From the NCBI GenBank assembly GCA_050305515.1, contig JBNLFL010000014.1:1-64000 (forward strand): a DNA stretch of 64,000 bases, given 5' to 3'. The translations under genes were made by a program, and so were the position numbers. Numbering within the stretch: position 1 is the first letter of the stretch; every line of letters starts with the position of its first letter. Of this stretch, positions 27,084-33,935 are shown in pieces. The DNA is from JAFGUB01 sp050305515. Lineage in GTDB: Bacteria > Campylobacterota > Campylobacteria > Campylobacterales > Sulfurimonadaceae. The notes below the pieces were generated by a model. The model ran no database searches and had not been told where the DNA came from. It saw only the letters and a program-made list of their open reading frames with translations.

Positions 27084-27957
27084 TGCGCTTTCCTACGCCT
27101 TTATGCAGCACGCGCTTATTGCGGCACTGCTTGTGAGTGTGGTCTCGGGAGTGATTGGCTCGCTGGTCGTGGTGAATCGCATGGTTTTTTTAACAGGCGG
27201 CATCGCCCACGCGGCATACGGGGGCATCGGGCTCTCAATCTACTTCGGATTCCCGATGTTTTTTTCCACATCGTTGGTTGCCGCAACAGCTGCACTGATT
27301 ATGGCCCACTATACACTTTATGCCCGTGAGAAAAGCGATCTGCTCATCGGCGTTATCTGGGCTGTGGGCATGGCATCAGGTATTATTTTAGTTGATCTCA
27401 CTCCAGGATACAGCGGTGATCTGATGAGCTACCTTTTCGGATCCATTTTGGCCGTAGAGCGCAGTGATCTTTATGTTATGGGGACACTTTTGATCATTGC
27501 ACTCAGTGTCATACTTCTACGATATCGTGAGATTCTAGCTGTCTCTTATGACAGTGAATACGCCTCTTTGTTCGGTATCAACGTCCGTTTGTACTATACG
27601 CTCATACTTCTTTTGTGTGCTTTGAGTATTGTGATTGTCATGAAGATTGTCGGGCTGATTATGGTCATAGCGATGCTAACGATTCCTGTCTATATGGCTG
27701 AGAAACTCGCATCTTCACTGCTTCAGATGATGTTTTATGCAGTTGGTTTCGCACTCATTTTTACCCTCAGCGGCTTAATGCTGGCGTATCATTATGACCT
27801 CTCGTCGGGTCCTGCCATTATAATGTCCGCAGCGTTCTTTTTAATGATATTTTTGTTGATTCACAAATTTTACAATACGCTTCTGCGCGTCCGACAAAGA
27901 GCGGAATTCCAGAGCATAATACCTCTCAACCCACCCATAAATGAGACACATGAATAA
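27061..27957 (+). CDS. znuB: Zinc ABC transporter permease ZnuB
   Basis: This inner-membrane permease of the ABC-3 family completes ZnuABC. The 298-aa protein has about eight hydrophobic helices and the family motif FLTGGIAHAAYGGIGL near residue 40, plus LFGINVRLYYTLIL and a conserved KIVGLIMVIAMLTIPV in the C-terminal half. The start lies inside znuC, and its last bases overlap the next gene, so all four transport genes are translated as one unit. Confidence 0.92.
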   Translation: MKALSMTDALSYAFMQHALIAALLVSVVSGVIGSLVVVNRMVFLTGGIAHAAYGGIGLSIYFGFPMFFSTSLVAATAALIMAHYTLYAREKSDLLIGVIWAVGMASGIILVDLTPGYSGDLMSYLFGSILAVERSDLYVMGTLLIIALSVILLRYREILAVSYDSEYASLFGINVRLYYTLILLLCALSIVIVMKIVGLIMVIAMLTIPVYMAEKLASSLLQMMFYAVGFALIFTLSGLMLAYHYDLSSGPAIIMSAAFFLMIFLLIHKFYNTLLRVRQRAEFQSIIPLNPPINETHE

Positions 27958-29374
27958 AATCATTATCTTTCTGCTTCTCTTGCAAAAGCTGGTTTTCGGC
28001 TGTGCGGCCTGTCAGCTTATGACACCTACGGCTCACCTTTCCATCACTATTGATATCGATAAAACCAGAGCTCAAAAGATTCATATCCAATGGACTTTCT
28101 CAGACGTTTTTTCTAAAGATATTATCGTACAGTATGATAAAGATCATAGTAAGGAACTGGACTCCAACGAACTAAAAACCGTTCAAAAAGCGATGCTTGA
28201 TTATCTTATTCCCAAAAAGATGCTCACACTGATCCAGTATGCCGATAACGATGAAGATGCGCTCCCTGTTGATGCACAATATACAAATTTTGATAGTAAA
28301 ATGCGCAACGGTATTCTGATATTTTCGTACGATGCTGTCATCAATATTGAGATTCTAGATAAATCGATGCTCGATATGATCTTTCAGGATGATAGTGGAT
28401 ATTTTAATTTCAGTGTGACCGACTTACATGTAAAGGGTTCGATGCTCCCTTACGATCAAAACCTCTATCTCTTTATCGCTTCGATATCTTTTGGAAACGC
28501 TATTTCCCCCACAAAGATTGTAAAACCGGAATCTGGAGTTACGCCGGCCTTGCCGCAACTGTTGCCTGATGAAGCGGAAAAATCCGAACCGAAACTTTCC
28601 CTGCAATCGAGCCTGCTCCAAGAGAGCATGGAAAAAGTTAAAGCGCTTTTCGAGTCTATTAAAGATGAGAAAAATCCTCTCTCCTATCTGCTGTTACTCC
28701 TCTTTGCCTATCTTTACGGTGTCATCCACGCGTTAGGACCGGGACATGGAAAAACGTTGGTATCTAGCTATTTTCTTTCCAATGACAGGTCTTACGCCAA
28801 GGCATTTTACATCTCGGTGGCTATCGGGTTTGTGCATACCTTTTCTGCTTTTTTGCTGACCCTTGTCATCTATTTTGCGGTAGATACTTTTTTGGCACAG
28901 TTTCTGGACGATACCGTATTTTTTACTACGAAAATCTCCGCATTCGTCATCATATTCATCGCCCTGTATCTACTCTATAAGAAATACAGGGCCTATCAAA
29001 CGCAGCGCCGCATCCGGCAGACACCGACATACAGCTTCAGCGCGACACCACATGTAGGGACATGCTCATGCGCCTCATGCAAAGTCGATGCGCGCTCGAC
29101 CGATGCAGCGCTCATTATCTCGGCGGGTATCATTCCCTGTCCGGGAACAACGACAATATTCATCTTTGCCATTTCGCTCGGTCTGTATTACGCCGGATTT
29201 TTATCCGCACTGGTCATGAGTATGGGAATGAGTACGATTATCTTCTTCTCGGCCCTGCTGAGCGTAGCGGTCAGAAAAAAGACACTGGAACTAAACGGTA
29301 ATATCAAACAGTATCTCGAATACGCAAGTTTGATCGTCATACTACTTCTGGGAATGGTTTTACTGATTGCCTGA
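27950..29374 (+). CDS. Fused ZevA-ZevB-like metal transporter (DUF1007 + NicO family)
   Basis: A ~474-aa protein combines two units normally encoded separately. After a signal peptide with CAAC at its end, residues ~20-190 resemble DUF1007 (ZevA-type periplasmic domain). From ~225 comes a NicO/RcnA-type permease with the hallmark HALGPGHGKT, a His/Cys-containing loop (CSCASC, ~364-369) and AGIIPCPGTT. ZevAB is a zinc transport pair in Haemophilus influenzae, whereas RcnA relatives export nickel or cobalt. Its place in the predicted Zur operon favours zinc handling. ATG 27950 is chosen over 27941. TTACATGTAA lies at 28424. Confidence 0.8.
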   Translation: MNKIIIFLLLLQKLVFGCAACQLMTPTAHLSITIDIDKTRAQKIHIQWTFSDVFSKDIIVQYDKDHSKELDSNELKTVQKAMLDYLIPKKMLTLIQYADNDEDALPVDAQYTNFDSKMRNGILIFSYDAVINIEILDKSMLDMIFQDDSGYFNFSVTDLHVKGSMLPYDQNLYLFIASISFGNAISPTKIVKPESGVTPALPQLLPDEAEKSEPKLSLQSSLLQESMEKVKALFESIKDEKNPLSYLLLLLFAYLYGVIHALGPGHGKTLVSSYFLSNDRSYAKAFYISVAIGFVHTFSAFLLTLVIYFAVDTFLAQFLDDTVFFTTKISAFVIIFIALYLLYKKYRAYQTQRRIRQTPTYSFSATPHVGTCSCASCKVDARSTDAALIISAGIIPCPGTTTIFIFAISLGLYYAGFLSALVMSMGMSTIIFFSALLSVAVRKKTLELNGNIKQYLEYASLIVILLLGMVLLIA

Positions 29375-29396
29375 AGAAATATTACGAAGGATAGCA

Positions 29397-30305
29397 ATGA
29401 AAATCGATTTTGACAAATCAGGCGGTCTCGTCCCGGTGATTACTCAGGAATACGGCTCCAATGAAGTACTGATGCTGGGGTATATGAATCGGGAAGCTTT
29501 TGAACTAACACTGAGCACACAAATAGTCCACTACTTTTCCAGAAGCAAAAACAGAATCTGGAAAAAAGGTGAGAGCAGCGGACATATTCAAAAAGTGATT
29601 GATCTCAAGATTGATTGCGACTCGGATACCCTGCTCGCAGTAGTAGAGCAAGTCGGCGGTTCCGCATGCCATACGGGAGCAAAATCCTGCTTTTTCACCT
29701 CATGTCTGGATGAGCCGGCACGCTTCAAAAGCGCACTGGTCACATCCGAAATGGCCGATTTGCCTACGCGATACGGCATCTTTAAAGTCAAAGCCTATAA
29801 AGATGGATGCCAGGAGCATCTGGCCATTATGAGCCAGAATTTTTTTGACCTCGATTCACCCATTGTCCGGATTCACTCGGAGTGTCTTACGGGAGATACG
29901 CTGGGCAGTCTGAAGTGCGACTGCAATAACCAGCTGGACCTGGCATTAAAGTTGATTGCCCAGGAGGGCGGTCTGGTGATTTATCATCGTCAGGAAGGGC
30001 GCAACATCGGATTGGTTAACAAGATTAATGCCTATAGGCTACAAGACGAGGGTTACAACACCATACAAGCTAACCTGAAACTCGGTTTTAAAGAAGATGA
30101 AAGAGACTACAGCGCCGTGGGCGCCATATTAAAAGAGCTCAAGGTATCGAAGATGAAACTGGTTACTAACAACCCGAAAAAAATAGATTTTATTCAGGGG
30201 TTTGGCATGGAAATCACCCAAAGAATACCCGCGATTACGGCTGTCAATGAATACAACAAAGGATACATTCAGACTAAAAAAGAGGGGATGGGACATCTGC
30301 TGTAG
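29397..30305 (+). CDS. Phosphoribosyl-AMP cyclohydrolase / GTP cyclohydrolase II fusion
   Basis: Residues ~1-108 are HisI, which opens the adenine ring in histidine synthesis: YFSRSKNRIWKKGESSGH, then DCDSDTLL and ACHTGAKSCF with the metal-binding Cys/Asp residues. Residues ~120-302 are RibA, the first step of riboflavin synthesis: HSECLTGDTLGSLKCDC with three zinc cysteines, RQEGRNIGL, EDERDY and LVTNNPKK. Two changes from the usual consensus are seen (GRNIGL for GRGIGL, NTIQAN for DTVEAN). Both halves look catalytic. AAGGA five bases before ATG 29397 sets the start. It ends the predicted Zur operon, 22 bases after the transporter. Confidence 0.9.
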   Translation: MKIDFDKSGGLVPVITQEYGSNEVLMLGYMNREAFELTLSTQIVHYFSRSKNRIWKKGESSGHIQKVIDLKIDCDSDTLLAVVEQVGGSACHTGAKSCFFTSCLDEPARFKSALVTSEMADLPTRYGIFKVKAYKDGCQEHLAIMSQNFFDLDSPIVRIHSECLTGDTLGSLKCDCNNQLDLALKLIAQEGGLVIYHRQEGRNIGLVNKINAYRLQDEGYNTIQANLKLGFKEDERDYSAVGAILKELKVSKMKLVTNNPKKIDFIQGFGMEITQRIPAITAVNEYNKGYIQTKKEGMGHLL

Positions 30306-30320
30306 ACAATCCCTGCATTG

Positions 30321-30350
30321 GTGTAAAATTTCTTACACGTGTCTGTTTTA
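30321..30350. terminator. Weak bidirectional terminator candidate
   Basis: A 6-bp stem (GTGTAA 30321-30326, TTACAC 30333-30338) lies between the convergent HisI-RibA and Sco1 genes and is followed on the plus strand by a T-rich stretch. The stem is AT-rich and short. Confidence 0.35.
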
Positions 30351-30929
30351 CTCTTCTGCGAGTGTCTTCTCCAAACTCTTTTTTATTTGACCCGGATTCG
30401 AAAAATGATCCACTTTGGCTACAAATTTTCCCTTCTTATCAAATAGATAGATATAAGAGGTATGCGCAACCGAATAGCCCATGGCCGAGTTTTCCAAAGG
30501 AACTTTTTTATAATAGGATTCGTACCGTTGTGTAATATCGTCGATGTTTTTTTTGTCCGACGTCCCGGCGATAAAGTTCGGATGAAAATACCGGGCATAC
30601 TCTTTTAAGTTTTTCAACGTATCTCTATCCGGGTCCACGCTGATAAACAGGCCGACAAAGTCTTTTGTTTTTTCTTTGCCGATACTGTTTAATGCGCTGG
30701 CAAGACTGCTTAGACTCGTTGGGCATACATCCGGACAGTAGGTATAGCCAAAGTAAACGGCCAGTGCTTTACCTTTAAAATGCTCTTTTGTCACCTTGCC
30801 ATCTATCGTATCGACACTGAAGGCATATTTTCTTTGCTCTTTATAATCATCGACGAAAGGCTTTGATATCACTATCAACACCACTGCCAATGCAACGGCA
30901 ACGGCAATTTTTATTACTGTTTTCATCAT
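30348..30929 (-). CDS. SCO1/SenC/PrrC-family copper chaperone
   Basis: Sco proteins deliver copper to, or act as thiol reductants for, the CuA site of cytochrome c oxidase. The 193-aa protein has an N-terminal signal anchor (VIKIAVAVALAVVLIVI), a thioredoxin-like fold with the copper motif GYTYCPDVCPTS (CxxxC) and a downstream histidine in VAHTSYIYLFD. All three copper ligands are present. It is last in a minus-strand operon with a FixH-like protein and PCuAC, both also tied to cuproprotein assembly. Confidence 0.92.
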   Translation of the reverse strand: MMKTVIKIAVAVALAVVLIVISKPFVDDYKEQRKYAFSVDTIDGKVTKEHFKGKALAVYFGYTYCPDVCPTSLSSLASALNSIGKEKTKDFVGLFISVDPDRDTLKNLKEYARYFHPNFIAGTSDKKNIDDITQRYESYYKKVPLENSAMGYSVAHTSYIYLFDKKGKFVAKVDHFSNPGQIKKSLEKTLAEE

Positions 30930-31402
30930 CTATCCGTTTTAAACTGAAACCGCGCCCCGATGGTTTCATGCAGTTTTTCTACTCTGATGTCGGCGTTCCA
31001 CTCCATGTCTCCAACCGGACATGTTGGCAAGGTACCAACGGCCTTGTAGTTACCCTCTCCCAAATTTTTGAATGGAATATTGAACTCTCCCATAAACATG
31101 TTGGTGGCATAAATGTTTACATGTAAGTTTTTGAGATTGGAATTGTTACTTTTAAGAGAAAAGGTCAAAGGAGTCATCAGAGGAATCGTTTTTGGTTCTA
31201 TGCCAAATTCAAAACTCGTACCGTCTTGAATGACGACGCTGCAACGGCTTACATGTAAATCACATGCGCGCTCTTGCGTGACAAACTCCGCATTCCCTTT
31301 GAAAGAGAGGTATAAGGCATTAAAGTCAATCAAAAAATACCCGCCTACGATAGCAAGCACTATGATAAACGGAACGATACTGCCCGTTAAGCTCTTATTC
31401 AT
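30926..31402 (-). CDS. FixH/YtkA-like membrane-anchored protein, putative copper delivery
   Basis: I recognise only a general resemblance. The 158-aa protein has one N-terminal membrane helix (GSIVPFIIVLAIVGGYFLI) and a periplasmic beta-rich domain with NMFMGEFNIPF and GNYKAVGTLPTCPVGDMEW, recalling FixH/YtkA-like domains with a Met-rich strand. Three further cysteines are present. Its overlap with sco1 and position after pcuC suggest help in cytochrome oxidase metallation. Two TTACATGTAA copies (31117 and 31249) lie 132 bases apart and encode Leu-His-Val. Confidence 0.6.
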   Translation of the reverse strand: MNKSLTGSIVPFIIVLAIVGGYFLIDFNALYLSFKGNAEFVTQERACDLHVSRCSVVIQDGTSFEFGIEPKTIPLMTPLTFSLKSNNSNLKNLHVNIYATNMFMGEFNIPFKNLGEGNYKAVGTLPTCPVGDMEWNADIRVEKLHETIGARFQFKTDR

Positions 31403-31405
31403 GCT

Positions 31406-31855
31406 TTAATGATTCATGCTGCCGTGATGCTGCATTCCGCTCATGACGGTTTTGACCGGAGCCGTGATGCTCTGACTTTCGCCATTTGAAAACTCTAATG
31501 TCAATGTCACTTTTTCGCCCTCTTTGAGTGCATGCTTGAGCCCAATGAGCATAATGTGCAGACCACCCGGTTTGAGTGTTGTTTTACCCTGCGCCGGTAT
31601 GGCAATTTCAGGAACCGGATACATTTTCATGACGCCGTCTATCATCTGATGGGTATGCAGTTCAACCACTTCTGAAACATCCGATGAGGCTTTAAGCAGG
31701 CTAAGCCTTTTGTCAGAACCGTTTGAGAGCGTCATAAATACGGCAGAGTTTGGCAGGTTGGGCGGCGTGGCTCTTACATAGGGATTTTCTATTTTTATAT
31801 CTGACGCAAAAAGTGCGGAAACACTCAGCAATACAAAGAAAACAAACGTCTTCAT
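31406..31855 (-). CDS. pcuC: Copper chaperone PCu(A)C
   Basis: PCuAC proteins bind Cu(I) in the periplasm and pass it to CuA with Sco. The 149-aa product has a signal peptide ending near ALFA and the motif set of the family: VFMTLSN, HTHQMIDGVMKM and GGLHIMLIGL, covering the HxM and MxHxM-type ligands, plus a C-terminal Met/His tail (MQHHGSMNH). I choose the ATG at 31855 because AAGGA precedes it at good spacing; an ATG at 31861 directly abuts that site. Confidence 0.9.
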   Translation of the reverse strand: MKTFVFFVLLSVSALFASDIKIENPYVRATPPNLPNSAVFMTLSNGSDKRLSLLKASSDVSEVVELHTHQMIDGVMKMYPVPEIAIPAQGKTTLKPGGLHIMLIGLKHALKEGEKVTLTLEFSNGESQSITAPVKTVMSGMQHHGSMNH

Positions 31856-31925
31856 GGACATCCTTTTTGATTTTTCACGATTTTATGTTTTTAGCATTAA
31901 GCTGGCGTTAATTCTGCCTAATCTT

Positions 31926-32303
31926 TCAGACTGTTTGACCGGTTTCATCAAGATAGGTACGGCAATCTATACAGTAACGTGCATGCGGCTTGATTCGGTA
32001 ACGCGCCATTGTCACTTCTGCACCGCACATTTCGCAAAGACCGGTAAACGTAGCATTGTTGATCTTCTTCAAAGCGTGATTGATCATCTCAAGCTCTTTA
32101 TGCTGCTGCGTGGAAATATAAAAATCGTTGTTATAATCCCTGCTGGCCGCCGCAAAATCAGCTTCGTCATTCAGTTCCATAGCACGAAACCCCTCTTCTT
32201 CACTGTCCATGCCGGTTAGTATCGTCTCGATTCGCTCTTTCTCTTGCAGGAGCATCTTGCGAATCTCCTCGATCTGCACTTCTGTCAAAACCTTTTCAGT
32301 CAT
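31926..32303 (-). CDS. Second DksA/TraR-family zinc-finger protein, predicted Zur-regulated
   Basis: This 125-aa protein has the DksA-like coiled coil, LNDEADFAAASRDY and a C-terminal zinc finger with all four cysteines (CEMC ... CIDC). It therefore differs from Pseudomonas DksA2, the zinc-independent stand-in used under zinc starvation, which lacks these cysteines. AAGGAA lies upstream of ATG 32303. The operator at 32339-32361 is about 35 bases further up. It leads the operon with pcuC, the FixH-like gene and sco1, with a 70-base gap before pcuC. Confidence 0.83.
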   Translation of the reverse strand: MTEKVLTEVQIEEIRKMLLQEKERIETILTGMDSEEEGFRAMELNDEADFAAASRDYNNDFYISTQQHKELEMINHALKKINNATFTGLCEMCGAEVTMARYRIKPHARYCIDCRTYLDETGQTV

Positions 32304-32338
32304 AAGATTTCCTTTTTTTAGCTGATGTGAAGTGTACA

Positions 32339-32361
32339 TAAATGCAACTGAATTGCATTTA
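32339..32361. promoter_or_regulatory. Second Zur operator
   Basis: TAAATGCAA and TTGCATTTA are separated by CTGAA, with the same 9-base arms and 5-base spacer as the operator core at 25484-25506. It precedes the minus-strand DksA-like/pcuC/sco1 operon and extends no further as a palindrome, so affinity may be lower than at znuA. Confidence 0.72.
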
Positions 32362-32441
32362 AGAAAGGTCTTTGAAGTGTGATGGTCGCCCGTGGATATA
32401 TTATGAAAAAGTGCCCGAGACGCGTGGATGTAGCGTGAAAA

Positions 32442-33935
32442 CTACTCCTCATACCAGAGTATCGAAGGCTCCTGCCTGAACGTTTTAAGCAGCTCTTTGA
32501 GCACCTGGGAACGTGTATTGAGAATGTCCCGATACGGTGCGATAAACCAGAGATACATGCGAATGCAGTTTTTATCGTTGTTCATCAGAAACTGAATTTG
32601 CGGTTTGAAATTGAGATTGCGCACTTCATAGCGTTTTTGAATGCTGTCGAACTGACGGTTGGTCAGGTCGATGTAGCGACTGGTCAGAGTTTCAATAATC
32701 TCTGTAGCGAGATGTTCGGCCCGTTCGAGATCGGAATCAATGTGCAGGTCGATCTCGATAAGATCGTAGAGGGTCTTCATGTTTTCGTGCGTGTAGTTGT
32801 AAAAGGCGTGTGAAAAGATGAAGTTTGTCGGTACAACGGCAATACGTCCCGCGCGTTTGAGCTCAACGGCACTGGTGTGGTTGATCATCTCATAGAGCGT
32901 GATACGGGTAGGAGAGATACCGATGACATCGCCGATGACAGGTTTGGTCTGATCGGTCATCATAATACGGTCGCCAATACGGATGACACGGGAAAACGAG
33001 ATGTAAAGCCATCCGGCGATGTTAAGCCACATCTCTTTGAGGACGATGGTCAGACCGACACCGATAAAACCGAGTACCGTCAGCGCATGCGTCACTTTTT
33101 CAATATAAAAGAAGATCAGGATCAGAACAATCAGCAGCGTTGCGATGAGATTGATACTGTGGCGGAATGCAAACTGGCGGTCTTCATCGGGAACGTAATG
33201 TGCAACAAGACGGCGTGCTGCGAGCATCGCGGTAATCATGAACGCTACAATGAGAAAGGATATGCCGATCAGCAGCAGGTCATGTTCCTGGTAATCTGTC
33301 ATTTTACGTTTGATGATACGGTCATACGTACGCAAACTCTGATACTGCTGCATCAGAAGTTCCAGGGATCGAATGAAATAGAGCCGTGTCTCTTCAAGCT
33401 CCGCCATAAAACTTTTTATAGCGTCAAGTTCTGAGGGATTGGTGACGGTTGAGAGCAGGGTAGAGGCTTGTTCAAACGTGCTGTCGATATAGGTCAGGGA
33501 TGATTCGTATTCACTCCTGATGGTATCAAGCTGCCGCGTGAATTCAATGACTTTGCGCCGGGGGCTTCCTGTCAGAAATGTAAAGAAGTTTATTTCAAGC
33601 GTTTCGAGCTCTTTGAGCGAAATGTCAATGCTTTTGCTATAGCGCTGGTCAAGATCCTGAAGCATTTCGAGTTTGGCGTTCTGCTCGGAAAGCTCTTCTT
33701 GCAGCTCCTTCCGCTCAGCGCTTTTGAGCTTGGTCTCCAGACGTTTGCGAATGGCTTCAATACGCTCCTGGGTCTGGGTGATCTTCTTTTTTTCACGGTA
33801 GATTCCAAACCAGAAATTTTGTCCTTTTTCATAATTTTTTCGGAGTTGTTCAAAGTTCAGGGTCGTGTTGTCATCAGCAAATGCTGCCAGAAAAAGCAGC
33901 AAAAGCGGAAGAATCAGGCGCAGGATCGGAGGCAT
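32442..33935 (-). CDS. MscS-family mechanosensitive channel with N-terminal coiled coil
   Basis: This 497-aa inner-membrane channel should open under membrane tension to release solutes. It has a signal peptide (~1-20), a long coiled-coil periplasmic region (~30-215), three predicted helices (~226-245, ~265-285, ~290-308) and the MscS pore/beta core with TIVLKEMWLNIAGWLYIS and RVIRIGDRI. The C-terminal cytoplasmic vestibule follows. The large extracytoplasmic part resembles MscK-like members. Its start abuts the next minus-strand gene with no gap. Confidence 0.85.
   Translation of the reverse strand: MPPILRLILPLLLLFLAAFADDNTTLNFEQLRKNYEKGQNFWFGIYREKKKITQTQERIEAIRKRLETKLKSAERKELQEELSEQNAKLEMLQDLDQRYSKSIDISLKELETLEINFFTFLTGSPRRKVIEFTRQLDTIRSEYESSLTYIDSTFEQASTLLSTVTNPSELDAIKSFMAELEETRLYFIRSLELLMQQYQSLRTYDRIIKRKMTDYQEHDLLLIGISFLIVAFMITAMLAARRLVAHYVPDEDRQFAFRHSINLIATLLIVLILIFFYIEKVTHALTVLGFIGVGLTIVLKEMWLNIAGWLYISFSRVIRIGDRIMMTDQTKPVIGDVIGISPTRITLYEMINHTSAVELKRAGRIAVVPTNFIFSHAFYNYTHENMKTLYDLIEIDLHIDSDLERAEHLATEIIETLTSRYIDLTNRQFDSIQKRYEVRNLNFKPQIQFLMNNDKNCIRMYLWFIAPYRDILNTRSQVLKELLKTFRQEPSILWYEE

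Noticed and set aside
31926..32303. Calling this gene dksA2 (zinc-independent)
   Set aside because: All four finger cysteines are present, whereas DksA2 lacks them.
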